Part shown: in pieces, positions 26,302 to 35,476 of the stretch
Layout: every line of letters begins with the position of its first letter
How positions within the stretch are numbered: the stretch's first letter is position 1
Source: Planctomycetota bacterium
GTDB taxonomy: Bacteria; Planctomycetota; Phycisphaerae; Phycisphaerales; UBA5793
NCBI GenBank assembly: GCA_013112555.1
Contig: JABFGK010000002.1
Span: 496,001-560,000, forward strand
Direction of reading: 5' to 3'
Length of the DNA stretch: 64,000 nt
Position numbers and translations under genes: made by a program
Notes under the pieces: generated by a model
What the model was told of the DNA's origin: nothing
What the model saw: only the letters and a program-made list of their open reading frames with translations
Databases searched by the model: none

Positions 26302-27564
26302 ATGCACGATCAACGAACCCACGGCCGAGATCACGAGGATCCTGCACCCGAGTCGCACTCCGTGGATCGGCGAGCCTTTCTCATGAGTACCGGGGCAGCC
26401 TGCCTCGGCTGTCTCGGGTGTTTCGGTGCCGGTGGTACCGGCGCGCTGGGTGCCCCTGCCCCGCCCGCCTCGCGCCGCCGATCACAGGACCCCTCACAGC
26501 AGGCCCCGCTTCGCCCGTCCGGGTCGAGTACCGGTGCCCCCGATTTCACGCCGATTCGCGAGATTGACTATTACGACCGGCTCCCGGAACAAAAGATCCA
26601 GTGCCACGTCTGCCCCCTCGATTGCACGTTGAAGCCCGGGGAAACCTGCTTCTGCCAGACGCGAACGAACGTTGACGGCCGGCTGTACTCCCGGGCCTAC
26701 AACAACCCGTGCATTCTCCGCGTGGACGAAGTCGAGAAACTCCCGCTCAACCACTACCGACCCGGGACGCGCACCTTGACCATCGGCGTGGGCGGCTGCA
26801 ATCTTCGGTGCCTCTACTGTCAGAACTGGCAGATGTCGCAGCAACTGCCCGACAAACTCAAAACCTTCAACATGACGCCGGATGAGGTGATCGCAGCAGC
26901 GCGCAAGCAGAAGATCGACACGATCGCGTTCAGTTACACTGAGCCGGTCGCGTTCTTCGAATACGCACTCGACATTGCGAAGAAAGCCAAGAAGGCTGAC
27001 ATGCGCGTCGTCATGGCCACCGCCGCCTTTGTTCAAACGGAACCGCTGATTGAGTTGGCCCGGTATGTCGATGCATTCACCGTCTCGCTCAAGGGATATG
27101 ACGAGGCCTTCTATCATCGCGTCACCGGCGTGCAGATGGCCCCGGTATTAGAAGCGATCAAGACGATCAAACAGAAAACGGATGCCTGGCTTGAGATCGT
27201 CAATCTGATCGTCCCGCGCTACAACGACGATCCCGACACGATCGAGAAGATGGTCGACTGGCTGCATACCGACGTCGGCGACGACACGCCGATCCACTTT
27301 GCGCGCTTCGTCCCGATGTACCAACTGAGCAATCTTCCCAAGACCCCCGTCCAGGCACTTGAAAAAGCCTGTGAACTGGCACGCAATGCCGGGATGAAAC
27401 ACGTCTATACATCGAACATCGCGCCGCATGACGATACGAACACCCGCTGTGCCAAGTGCGGCTCACGACTCATCGAGCGACTCGGATTCAAAGTGCTGAG
27501 CAACAGCGTCAAGCGCGGCAAGTGCCCCACCTGCCGTACACAACTCCCGGGCGTGTGGTCCTGA
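26302..27564 (+). CDS. amrS: AmmeMemoRadiSam-type radical SAM enzyme with Tat-like signal
   Basis: 420 residues. The core (residues ~85-400) matches the radical SAM enzyme of the AmmeMemoRadiSam group: 'CHVCPLDCTLKPGETCFCQTR', the [4Fe-4S] motif CNLRCLYC with following QNW, 'IAFSYTEP', and 'FARFVPMYQ'. It ends with two zinc-ribbon pairs, CAKC and CPTC. The N terminus has a twin-arginine-like signal, DRRAFLMSTGAACLGCLGCFGAGG, odd for an enzyme that needs SAM and a reductant. The AMMECR1 and Memo partners are not in the window. The product is unknown for the family. Confidence 0.88.
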   Translation: MHDQRTHGRDHEDPAPESHSVDRRAFLMSTGAACLGCLGCFGAGGTGALGAPAPPASRRRSQDPSQQAPLRPSGSSTGAPDFTPIREIDYYDRLPEQKIQCHVCPLDCTLKPGETCFCQTRTNVDGRLYSRAYNNPCILRVDEVEKLPLNHYRPGTRTLTIGVGGCNLRCLYCQNWQMSQQLPDKLKTFNMTPDEVIAAARKQKIDTIAFSYTEPVAFFEYALDIAKKAKKADMRVVMATAAFVQTEPLIELARYVDAFTVSLKGYDEAFYHRVTGVQMAPVLEAIKTIKQKTDAWLEIVNLIVPRYNDDPDTIEKMVDWLHTDVGDDTPIHFARFVPMYQLSNLPKTPVQALEKACELARNAGMKHVYTSNIAPHDDTNTRCAKCGSRLIERLGFKVLSNSVKRGKCPTCRTQLPGVWS

Positions 27565-27629
27565 CGACACAATCGCGCCTCCCCCCCCACTCCCACGACC
27601 ACGACCGCCCTTCCCGGATACAGTTGACA

Positions 27630-30110
27630 ATGCCTGCCGCCCTCCGACCGGCCATGTTCCCGATCACTGCCCTGTTCTGCACCGGCCTGCTGGCGCAGAC
27701 GGCTCAGATTCTCATCACACGGGAACTCATGGTCGTCGTTGAAGGCAATGAGCACGTCATCGGCTTCCTGTTGGCAACCTGGCTTCTGTGGGGTGCTGCC
27801 GGCAGTGCGGCGGCCGGGTTCTTTGTCAATCGATGCAATCGCAACGGTATCAAGAGTGACAGGCAGGGATATGGCACGATGGGTGCCTGGGCTTTGTGGC
27901 TGGCAGCCGTCTCACTGACGCCGGCACTGATTGCCACGCGCCTGGCCCGCCCGCTTTTTGATGCCCCGATCGGCACCCCCCTCCCATTCACTGACACGCT
28001 CCTGGCAGCACTGGTCGCACCGGCCATCCCATGCATGGCAATCGGCGCAGCCTTCGCGTTTCTCGTCTCAGACCGCAAACGACTGACCACCGGCTTCGGA
28101 TTCGGCATGGAATCACTTGGCGCGCTCGCGGCCGGCTGTGCTTTTGTGATGTTTCTGGGCCATGTGTTTCCCCCGCTCGCACTGTCGCTGTGCATCACAC
28201 TCCTCACTGTCATCGTGATCACGCCGACGGTCGCCAAGCGCACGCGCGACTCATCGCCTTCACGACACTCCGGCACACTTCGCCCACTCCTGGCATTGGT
28301 CATCATGGCACTGACCGCCGGGATCTGTGTCACGCACCTGGTCCGCCCGACGAGGCTGGACCGGGTCACGGAACAACTACGCTGGTCGTCACTCCTGCCA
28401 AGCCACACGCTGCTCGACACGGCCGAAACCCCTTATGGGCGATACTCGGCACTGGCGTTGGACAACCAGGTCTCGATCTTTCATGACGGCACCCCCCACC
28501 AGACGCTGCCGGACCCCGAGGCCGGAATGCTGCTGGTGCATACCGCCCTCCTGCAACTCGACGGTCCGCCCGAGTCAATTCTCATCATCGGCTCGGTCAC
28601 CGAACCGGCCACGGCCCATGCGCTGGAACACCTCGATCACACCGCCCGCATTGATCGCGTTGAGCAGGACGGGCACTATCAGAACTGGATCGCAGACGTG
28701 CAGCAAACGGGTCTGCAGGGTGCCGCTTCAGCGAAGGACGATCGGGTTCACCTGCACACCGCTGACCCCGGGCAGTATCTCACACATCACGGCGGGCAGT
28801 ATGATGTCGTCATCCTTGACATGCCGGATCCGGCCACCATCGGCCTGGATCGGTATTACCAGCAGCGCCTGATCCGGCAGGCCGCCGATGCAATTCGGGA
28901 CGAGGGTGTGTTCTGTGTGTCGATCTCGGGTGAAGCACACTATCTCTCAGAGCCGTTCCGAGCAAGAAACGCGCTGGTCTACGCGACGGTCCGATCAGTC
29001 TTCGGGGCGTGCGTGCTCGCCTCCAACGGCGACCCGACGGTGCTGCTGGCTCGCAAGTCTAACTTGAAGGACACCGGATTACCCACACTTAATACGGACA
29101 CACTCATCACACGACTCGGCACCATGCCGAATGAATGCCTCCCATACCTGGCGTTTCTGTTGGGCGATCCCTGGCCGGCCTCGCGTGTGCAGACCGTCAA
29201 CAATGAGTTGGCAGCCGGTCCCAGCGGGCAGCCGGATCATGTTGCATCGCAGGATAGCGATTCTGCATACAACACACTGGCTCTGACCCATGACGATTTC
29301 GTCATTCCGCCACTGGACCCACAGGCTCATATTAATACGGCTGACCGTCCCGCAGCGTATCAGGCACACCTGCTCGCTACGCTTGCAAAGTATGACCCAG
29401 CGTCTCTTGCGGCTGCCACGCGACTGCCGGGGGGAACCCTCTGTCTCATCACGGGCTTCTGGTTGATCCTGCTGGTGACACTTGGCCTGTCCGTGCGACG
29501 AACAGCAGCACAGACAACAGTGACGCCACGCATGCCGGCCTACACAGGGCTTGCTGCTGCCGGCTTTGCAGCCCTCGGACTGCAGATGATTACCCTGATG
29601 TGGTATCAGCACTGCCTCGGATCGCTGTATGTGGACCTTGCCATCCTGTCAGGGTGTTACATGGCCGGCCTGGCACTCGGCAGCCTGTCTGCCTCACAGG
29701 TGCACAACCGGCATCGCCTCATCATGGTTGTTTCAATCGGAATCCTTATCTGCAAGGCCATCATCCTCTGGTTGGCATGTACACGTCTCGATCCCGGGGC
29801 CGGCGTCAGCGTACTCGCCATCGCAGTATCAGTGATGGGTGGACTGGCCCTCGGTGCGCACTTCACAGCATGGGATAGTCTGAGCGCACAGCAGCAACGC
29901 TCTGGGGGACAGGCACAGGACCTCCCGTGCGGAATCGGGGGGCTTGGCTACGCAGCCGACTTGTTCGGGGCTTCCCTGGCCGGCCTGTGCATCGCAGCCG
30001 TCATCATTCCGGCTTACGGCTATTCGATCGGGTTGGCCTGTTGTGTTGCGTATCTTCTCATCATGGGGATGGCAGTCCCGGTTGGAAAACTTCAGGGTGC
30101 GCGCGCATAA
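27630..30110 (+). CDS. Membrane-embedded spermidine-synthase-like protein
   Basis: About 826 residues from the ATG at 27630 (the frame opens at 27456 inside the radical SAM gene). Six or so N-terminal membrane helices start at 'ITALFCTGLLAQTAQILITRELM'. A Rossmann-like spermidine-synthase/methyltransferase domain (~residues 270-490) follows: 'ILIIGSVTEPATAHAL', 'IDRVEQDGHY', 'YDVVILDMPDPATIGLDRYY'. A second block of about seven helices ends the protein. The usual glycine-rich aminopropyltransferase motif is eroded to IIGSVTEP, so aminopropyl transfer is doubtful. It lies 65 bases downstream of amrS, suggesting a shared operon and role. Confidence 0.82.
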   Translation: MPAALRPAMFPITALFCTGLLAQTAQILITRELMVVVEGNEHVIGFLLATWLLWGAAGSAAAGFFVNRCNRNGIKSDRQGYGTMGAWALWLAAVSLTPALIATRLARPLFDAPIGTPLPFTDTLLAALVAPAIPCMAIGAAFAFLVSDRKRLTTGFGFGMESLGALAAGCAFVMFLGHVFPPLALSLCITLLTVIVITPTVAKRTRDSSPSRHSGTLRPLLALVIMALTAGICVTHLVRPTRLDRVTEQLRWSSLLPSHTLLDTAETPYGRYSALALDNQVSIFHDGTPHQTLPDPEAGMLLVHTALLQLDGPPESILIIGSVTEPATAHALEHLDHTARIDRVEQDGHYQNWIADVQQTGLQGAASAKDDRVHLHTADPGQYLTHHGGQYDVVILDMPDPATIGLDRYYQQRLIRQAADAIRDEGVFCVSISGEAHYLSEPFRARNALVYATVRSVFGACVLASNGDPTVLLARKSNLKDTGLPTLNTDTLITRLGTMPNECLPYLAFLLGDPWPASRVQTVNNELAAGPSGQPDHVASQDSDSAYNTLALTHDDFVIPPLDPQAHINTADRPAAYQAHLLATLAKYDPASLAAATRLPGGTLCLITGFWLILLVTLGLSVRRTAAQTTVTPRMPAYTGLAAAGFAALGLQMITLMWYQHCLGSLYVDLAILSGCYMAGLALGSLSASQVHNRHRLIMVVSIGILICKAIILWLACTRLDPGAGVSVLAIAVSVMGGLALGAHFTAWDSLSAQQQRSGGQAQDLPCGIGGLGYAADLFGASLAGLCIAAVIIPAYGYSIGLACCVAYLLIMGMAVPVGKLQGARA

Positions 30111-30141
30111 ATGGCCCGGGGCTGTCGTGTCCCCGAGCCAT
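30111..30141 (+). terminator. Hairpin between convergent genes
   Basis: Arms ATGGC-C-CGGGG and CCCCG-A-GCCAT with a short loop, starting right after the stop of the membrane protein gene and followed by CTGTGTTTGTG. A good stem but a poor U-run. It may serve both convergent genes. Confidence 0.5.
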
Positions 30142-30176
30142 CTGTGTTTGTGTGCCTTCGCAATCGAGTTGCCGTG

Positions 30177-30704
30177 TTACGAACTCGGGTCGGGCTGCTC
30201 ACCGAACGCTGACCCAAGCCCCATCTCTCGACGCAGTGTACTCAACTGGCCAGTGTGCCATCCTTCATGCCAGGCACACTTCATAATGCCGTCGATCCCG
30301 TCCTTCATGAAGCCACCGGAGGCCTCCTCGATCGACATGAGCAACTGGTCCACCGATTTCGACTTTGCCGTCTCGATCAGCGTATTGTGCGCTGATTCGA
30401 AGTAGCCGCGCACTTCTGCCAACGACGGGTAGACGCTTGCATCAGACTCGACCTTTGACCCGTACCCGAACAACTTTTCATAGGTCTCCGGCACGAGTCC
30501 CTCAGCAACCGTTTCGCCGGCCATCATCTTGACGACCCACACATCGGTGACGGCCAGATGCCCCATCGTCCACAGCAGATGGTTGTCCGACGGCCGGGAC
30601 TGGAAACATGCCTTGTCATCGGTCATGCCGTTCGTAATCATGCCGAACATCGAGCGTGCAAACTCGAGTGACTCGATCGCCCGTTCTTTTAATGCTTCAC
30701 TCAT
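30177..30704 (-). CDS. DinB-family protein
   Basis: 175 residues, a four-helix bundle of the DinB/YfiT type. These usually bind a divalent metal through three histidines and often act as thiol transferases; the role here is unknown. Likely metal ligands lie in 'LLWTMGHLAVTD' (His near 49) and 'CAWHEGWHTGQLSTLRREMGL' (two His near 148-153). The length is normal. It is on the minus strand with the DUF6504 gene 32 bases upstream. Confidence 0.85.
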   Translation of the reverse strand: MSEALKERAIESLEFARSMFGMITNGMTDDKACFQSRPSDNHLLWTMGHLAVTDVWVVKMMAGETVAEGLVPETYEKLFGYGSKVESDASVYPSLAEVRGYFESAHNTLIETAKSKSVDQLLMSIEEASGGFMKDGIDGIMKCAWHEGWHTGQLSTLRREMGLGSAFGEQPDPSS

Positions 30705-30736
30705 GGGTGTGTTTCATCCTTCCTGACTGAGTGGTT

Positions 30737-31099
30737 TCAATCGGCCTTACCATTTTCATCACGTTGTATCGTGTACAGCCACCATCGCTCCCCTTTCTTC
30801 ACCGACCCGGACGGCTTGTTCCGAATCGCGTAAATCGTCATGATCTGCCCGGTGTCAACTTCCACCGTGAAGTAGCGTCTCCGGTAATACTTCTCACCGG
30901 TCGGGGCATGGTTCTCGGCCACGCTTTCCTTCCAGCAGTCCAGGAGCCGCAGCACTTCATACCGGCGCTCACGCCACACGAAAGCCGTTGGCAACCCCGG
31001 CTCACCCCGTGCCATTGATGCTGTGTCGAACGTACCCGCTTCGGGCGTGATCGGTTCAGAAATAAACTCGGCGTGTCCCGAATTCTTGGCCATCTGCAT
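30737..31099 (-). CDS. DUF6504-type small protein
   Basis: 120 residues. The core 'EFISEPITPEAGTFD...PTAFVWRERRYEVLRLLDCWKE' followed by 'YYRRRYFTVEVDTGQIMTIYA' and 'WWLYTIQ' fits the DUF6504 pattern, often found next to DNA-related genes but of unknown function. Its ATG (31097-31099) overlaps the TAA of the beta-helix gene by one base (TAATG), so translation of the two is probably coupled. Confidence 0.75.
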   Translation of the reverse strand: MQMAKNSGHAEFISEPITPEAGTFDTASMARGEPGLPTAFVWRERRYEVLRLLDCWKESVAENHAPTGEKYYRRRYFTVEVDTGQIMTIYAIRNKPSGSVKKGERWWLYTIQRDENGKAD

Positions 31100-32766
31100 T
31101 ACTCGAAGACAAACTCAACCACCGATGTCTTTTGACATTCCGACCGATCAACAGCCTGCAACAAGACGAGTCTCCCCTGTGCTTTGCCGGGCACTTTTGT
31201 TTGCATGATTGCGGTCCCGGCACCATCAGCAGGGGCGCTGTCAATCAATGAGGCGTCGGCCAGATCAACGGTCAACCCGGGGCAACCCGGCACGCCTGTC
31301 GAGCCGCTGCGCACCCCATAGGCGAAGTACACCAACTCGCCCGGGCTTCCACCCTGCGCTTCAAAACGATTCACCTGACCGGCAACACCCGGCACCGGGT
31401 CGAGCAACACAAACGACGCCCCCTGATACTCATACGGCCCCATGTCAATGATCGGAGCCGTCCCGTTGCCAGTGTCCGGCGTCGCTGGATCATCCACGTA
31501 CCGTGGATTGCCATCCATATCCTCAACCACACCCCCGTCCAGCGCATAATTATCGCCGGCATCAATACACGGTGACCCGCTCGCCAATCGATAATTGTCA
31601 TCCTCGGTGCCCGCAATGTTGTCCGCGCCGTCTGGATCGACGAACTCCGGGTAGATATCGATGTTCCCATTCCCGACATACCCACCCTCAACATCAGAGT
31701 ATGACACGCTGATCTGCGATCCCGTGCTCTCTTCCAGATCAATCTGCGGCTCCACGGTAGCCGTGTTTTCCCCGATGAGGCAGTTTCGAACGATCGGAGC
31801 CGAATACCCCTGATTCAACGCATGAATCCCCCCGCCGTAATAGGCGCTGTTATATGCAATCAGGTTGTTTGTGAGGACGGCCCGGTCATACCGGCAATAT
31901 AACCCGCCACCGGCCGCGCTGGTCGAGTTGTGCGCTATCACGTTGTTGCGAATGGTCGGGTAGGTGTTGTAGAAGATGTACGAGTTCCAGCAGTTGATCC
32001 CGCCGCCGCCCCAGCCGGAGGAATAGTTTCGCATGATCCAGTTCGACTCGATGATCGGCGAAGACCGGGCCCCGAAGTACATCCCGCCGCCCCCGTTGAT
32101 CGCTCGATTATCAACGATCACATTCCCCTTGACCAACGGCGTCCCGTATTCCGTGATACAGATACCGCCACCGCTGTCGGCTTCGTTGTCATGGACGAAG
32201 TTGTACAGGATCTGCGCGCTCGAACTCTCGGTGCAGATGCCGCCGCCGGTCCCGTTCCGGTTCGTGTTCTTTGATGAACTCTCACGAAATTCGGAGTATG
32301 ACACGAGCGGGGAGCAGTTTTTGATCATCAACGCACCGCCGCGCACTTCGGGATAGTCACCGACGCCGCGTGCATACTCGAAGATGCAGTACGAAATCTC
32401 GGAGGCGCTGTCGGCCCCCTCAAGCCGCATCCCGCGCCACCCGGTGACGCCGTCGACGGCCGTGAACAGGATCGGCATGTCAGCGCTCCCCGCTGCGGTC
32501 AGGATCGCGCCGGTATCGACGGTGATGATGTAGTGCCCCTGCCCGATCACTTCGACGCCCGGCTCGATCACCAGGCTTGCAGCCGGCGGCACCCGGACAT
32601 CCCCCACGAGGTTGTACGGGCTGCCTGCCAGCGACCACACGCCCGACTGATCACCGGACACATCCGTCGCCAACGCCGGTAAAACAGGAACGGCCAGAAG
32701 AAAAAGGCCGGCCGCGATGCCACGCACAAGAACACCCTGCCAATCGTTTCTATGACTGCACATCAT
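31099..32766 (-). CDS. Secreted right-handed beta-helix protein with divergent tail module
   Basis: 555 residues from the ATG at 32766 (the frame opens at 32916). Signal peptide: GVLVRGIAAGLFLLAVPVLPALA. Residues ~25-400 are a parallel beta-helix opening with 'GVWSLAGSPYNLVGDVRVPPAASLVIEPGVEV' and continuing with turns such as 'YNFVHDNEADSGGGI', 'GNVIVDNRAINGGGGMYF'. A choice-of-anchor-Q-like close follows (SPCIDAGDNYALDGG...DMGPYEYQG). The last ~100 residues are a tail close to that of 4970-7372: DPVPGVAGQVNRF, VYFAYGVRSG, VPGKAQGRLVLLQAVD. It lies well away from the main array. Confidence 0.85.
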   Translation of the reverse strand: MMCSHRNDWQGVLVRGIAAGLFLLAVPVLPALATDVSGDQSGVWSLAGSPYNLVGDVRVPPAASLVIEPGVEVIGQGHYIITVDTGAILTAAGSADMPILFTAVDGVTGWRGMRLEGADSASEISYCIFEYARGVGDYPEVRGGALMIKNCSPLVSYSEFRESSSKNTNRNGTGGGICTESSSAQILYNFVHDNEADSGGGICITEYGTPLVKGNVIVDNRAINGGGGMYFGARSSPIIESNWIMRNYSSGWGGGGINCWNSYIFYNTYPTIRNNVIAHNSTSAAGGGLYCRYDRAVLTNNLIAYNSAYYGGGIHALNQGYSAPIVRNCLIGENTATVEPQIDLEESTGSQISVSYSDVEGGYVGNGNIDIYPEFVDPDGADNIAGTEDDNYRLASGSPCIDAGDNYALDGGVVEDMDGNPRYVDDPATPDTGNGTAPIIDMGPYEYQGASFVLLDPVPGVAGQVNRFEAQGGSPGELVYFAYGVRSGSTGVPGCPGLTVDLADASLIDSAPADGAGTAIMQTKVPGKAQGRLVLLQAVDRSECQKTSVVEFVFE

Positions 32767-33119
32767 TGATCTCTCTCTCCAAGACCTGACGGCGGCACCG
32801 GCCTCTCGCAGTGGAGGGGGACGGGCGTCTCGCAGTGGGACGGGCGTCTCGCCCGTCGGCCCAACCCACCTCAACTGTGACAGTTCCCACCGTCCACCTC
32901 TGCACAGCGTACCCACTTCCGTACAATCCTGCTACCGGTTTTTGCAAAACAACCGAACATTTTCCTTACGGAAGTACAAACACCGGGGGGACCCACTAGT
33001 GGATAAACCCAGCATCGTGCCTATCCTGCCGACTGTCTCGTACCGCCGAGACGAGCCATAAAACCAGTGAAATCACATTTTTCAGCGGCATGCACAGCCC
33101 ACCGCGGAGGCATCCTTCC
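32767..33119. promoter_or_regulatory. Divergent intergenic region with inverted repeats
   Basis: Separates the minus-strand beta-helix gene and plus-strand sucD. Near 32820-32866 lie short repeats of GGGACGGGCGTCTCG, including the palindrome GACGGGCG-TCT-CGCCCGTC. Further on, ACTTCCGTA (32915-32923) and TACGGAAGT (32967-32975) form a nine-base inverted repeat 43 bases apart, flanking an AT-richer stretch. These could be operator arms or a hairpin; no confident promoter boxes. Confidence 0.4.
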
Positions 33120-34067
33120 ATGAGCATTCTCGTAAACGGCGACACCAAAGTGATCTGTCAGGGCATCACCGGCTCATTCGGGGCATTTCATACCAAAGGA
33201 TGCCTCGATTACGGCACGAACGTCGTCGGAGGCGTGACCCCCGGCAAGGGCGGGCAGAAGGATGCCAACGGCCTGCCCATCTTCAATACCGTCCGCGAAG
33301 CCGTCAAAGCCACCGGTGCCGAAGCCACCATGATCTTCGTCCCGCCTGCTTTCTCGGCCGATGCCATCCTCGAAGCAGCCGACGCCGGCCTGAAAGTCAT
33401 CTGCTGCATCACGGAAGGCGTCCCGACCGAGGACATGATTCGCGTCAAGGCTGTGCTGGCTGAGTATCCCGAATCGCACCTGATCGGCCCGAACTGCCCC
33501 GGCGTCATTTCGCCCGGCAAACTCGCCTCCGGCCAGGGGGGTGCCGATGCCACCTTCACCGGTGGCTGCAAGATCGGCATCATGCCCGGCTACATCCACA
33601 TGAACAAGGCCGATGCAAAGACCGGCAAGGCCGTCGGCATCATCTCGCGGTCCGGCACGCTCACCTACGAAGCCGTGTGGCAAACCTCGAGCCTCGGCAT
33701 CGCACAGACGACCTGCATCGGCATCGGCGGCGACCCCGTCAAGGGGCTCAACTTCATCGAACTGCTGAGCATGTTCAACGATGATCCGGATACGGATGGC
33801 GTGCTCATGATCGGCGAGATCGGCGGGTCAGACGAGACCGACGCCGGCCACTGGATCAAGGCCAACATGACCAAGCCGGTCGCAGCCTTCATTGCCGGCC
33901 AGACGGCCCCGAAAGGCAAGCGCATGGGGCATGCCGGTGCCATCATCGGCGGGGCCGACGATACCGCTGCCGCCAAGATCGAATCGCTCAAGGCAGACGG
34001 CGTCGCCGTCGCACTCAGCCCGGCCGACATGGGCAAAGCCATGGCTTCGGCGCTGGGGCTGGGGTAA
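33120..34067 (+). CDS. sucD: Succinyl-CoA ligase, alpha subunit
   Basis: 315 residues from the ATG at 33120 ([18 protein letters not shown]). Forms succinyl-CoA synthetase with the beta subunit, interconverting succinyl-CoA and succinate with nucleotide phosphorylation in the TCA cycle. Visible are the CoA-binding Rossmann part ([19 protein letters not shown], 'VTPGKGG'), '[12 protein letters not shown]', '[14 protein letters not shown]' and the phospho-histidine motif GHAGAIIGG near residue 270. Slightly longer than the usual ~290 residues because of a loop near '[10 protein letters not shown]'. sucC is not adjacent, unlike in most genomes. Confidence 0.95.
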   Translation: MSILVNGDTKVICQGITGSFGAFHTKGCLDYGTNVVGGVTPGKGGQKDANGLPIFNTVREAVKATGAEATMIFVPPAFSADAILEAADAGLKVICCITEGVPTEDMIRVKAVLAEYPESHLIGPNCPGVISPGKLASGQGGADATFTGGCKIGIMPGYIHMNKADAKTGKAVGIISRSGTLTYEAVWQTSSLGIAQTTCIGIGGDPVKGLNFIELLSMFNDDPDTDGVLMIGEIGGSDETDAGHWIKANMTKPVAAFIAGQTAPKGKRMGHAGAIIGGADDTAAAKIESLKADGVAVALSPADMGKAMASALGLG

Positions 34068-34075
34068 GCCCCCTC

Positions 34076-34168
34076 TTCGTCCGAAGGACGAACGAACGTA
34101 GCCGGCGGCTTCAGCCGCCGGGAAATGACGCCCATTCCTGTCCCCCACCGCCCGGAGGGCGGACGAGC
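34076..34168. repeat. REP-like module 1 (divergent)
   Basis: Begins right after the sucD stop: CGAAGGACGAACGAACGTAG, then a palindrome GGCGGCTTCAGCCGCC, then CCGCCCGGAGGGCGG. Same layout as the modules at 34365-34449 and 35366-35452 with different stem bases, so stems covary. Confidence 0.7.
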
Positions 34169-34449
34169 AGTATCGTCATTCCGGCGCAGGCCGGAATCCA
34201 GAGAGAAGTCATTCCGGATGCGAAATCACAACCCGCGCCTGAGACAGTCTGTTGCTGTTGCTGATTCCCCCCTGGATGCCCGCGTGCGCGGGCATGACGA
34301 ATGAGGGTGCCTGTTGCCCCTACCCATCCCCGTCCTCTCCTCCTCCCCTCCCCATCCCTCCCGGTCCGAAGGACGAACGAACGTAGCCAGGGACTTCAGT
34401 CCCTGGGAAATGTCGCCCGGTCATGTCCCCCCGCCCGCAGGGCGGACGA
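34169..34449. repeat. REP-containing direct repeat, left copy
   Basis: Nearly identical to 35167-35452. Contains the palindromes ATTCCGGCGCAGGCCGGAAT, ATGCCCGCGTGCGCGGGCAT, CCAGGGACTTCAGTCCCTGG and CCGCCCGCAGGGCGG. Flanks the transposase gene on its 3' side. Confidence 0.8.
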
Positions 34450-34458
34450 ATCGCACAA

Positions 34459-34914
34459 TCAACCAAACAACGCATTGGCGTCAAACTCGATCCCGTGCTT
34501 TTTCAGCAGCGCCAGGAACTCCGATTTGAAGTCCATTCGCTGGTGATGTTCCTTCTGATTCGCGATGTATGTCTCAACGGCAGGAACTGCTGACTTGCTC
34601 ACCGTGAAACCCCCATATCCCTCTTGCCAGGCGAAATGGGCGAGCTCAGGAAACGTCTCGTGGATCCACTTCGATGAGCGACCTTTGACATGACGGATCA
34701 GGTCGGAGTGTGACAAGTTTGCTCGATACCTGACCAGGATGTGTACATGATCAGGCATCCCATTAATGGCGATCAGACAACAGCCTTGCAGGTCGCGCAC
34801 AATGCCTGCAATGAATGGGTAGAGCCTTTGTTCAATGTCAGGCGTGATACACGACAATCGCTTGCGCGTGCTGAACACGGCATGGTAGAAGTTCTGCGTG
34901 TAAGCACTCGGCAC
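34459..34914 (-). CDS. REP-associated tyrosine transposase (IS200-like)
   Basis: 151 residues from a GTG at 34914 (VPSAYTQNFYHAVFSTRKR); the frame opens at 35112 but upstream it runs through palindromic repeats. A Y1 HUH single-strand transposase: the metal-binding HUH motif is seen as HVHIL in 'GMPDHVHILVRY', with the candidate catalytic Tyr in 'VPAVETYIANQKEHH'. RAYT proteins process REP palindromes at single-strand level. It lies between REP-like modules on both sides, the usual setting of a RAYT. No second IS605 gene (tnpB) is present. Confidence 0.88.
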   Translation of the reverse strand: MPSAYTQNFYHAVFSTRKRLSCITPDIEQRLYPFIAGIVRDLQGCCLIAINGMPDHVHILVRYRANLSHSDLIRHVKGRSSKWIHETFPELAHFAWQEGYGGFTVSKSAVPAVETYIANQKEHHQRMDFKSEFLALLKKHGIEFDANALFG

Positions 34915-34944
34915 GCATGAGCTCCAATCGGAATGCACGTCTGA

Positions 34945-35055
34945 TTCGTCCGCCCTCCGGGCGGTTCGGAAAGACAAGATGGGTGATAGTCGTCGTAGGG
35001 CACATCCTACCAGGGGCTGAAGCCCCTGGCTACGATCGTGCGCCCTGACGGGCGA
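34945..35055. repeat. REP-like module in inverted orientation
   Basis: Contains CCGCCCTCCGGGCGG, then CCAGGGGCTGAAGCCCCTGG and CGCCCTGACGGGCG. It is the reverse-complement layout of the modules at 34076-34168 and 34365-34449, so the transposase gene is bracketed by facing modules. Confidence 0.7.
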
Positions 35056-35095
35056 AGCATGAACGCATGCGCCGATTGACGTGCGAGGCTCGTCG

Positions 35096-35137
35096 GACAT
35101 GGGCAAGGCCATGGCATCGGCGCTGGGACTGGGGTAG
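35096..35137 (+). pseudogene. Second copy of the sucD 3' end
   Basis: Reads [13 protein letters not shown] then TAG, the same 13 final residues as sucD (ending 34067), with three base differences in 42. The sequence before it does not match sucD. The right-hand REP repeat (35167-35452) follows it much as the left-hand repeats follow intact sucD. Confidence 0.75.
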
Positions 35138-35166
35138 ACATCGTCTCATCCGGAAAGCAGACGAGA

Positions 35167-35452
35167 AGTATCGTCATTCCGGCGCAGGCCGGAATCCAGA
35201 GAGAAGTCAATCCGGATGCGGAATCACAACCCGCGCCTGAGACAGTCTGTTGCTGTTGCTGATTCCCCCCTGGATGCCCGCGTGCGCGGGCATGACGAAT
35301 GAGGGTGCCTGTTGCCCCTACCCATCCCCGTCCTCTCCCTCCTCCCCGTCCCCCTCCCTCCCGGTCCGAAGGACGAACGAACGTAGCCAGGGACTTCAGT
35401 CCCTGGGAAATGTCGCCCGGTCATGTCCCCCCACCGCCCGGAGGGCGGACGA
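35167..35452. repeat. REP-containing direct repeat, right copy
   Basis: About 286 bases, with only a handful of mismatches to 34169-34449. Ends 24 bases before the stop of the CheB/CheR hybrid kinase. The same four palindrome types are present, the last as CCGCCCGGAGGGCGG. Confidence 0.8.
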
Positions 35453-35476
35453 GCGTCGCGCACACATCACGAGCGT

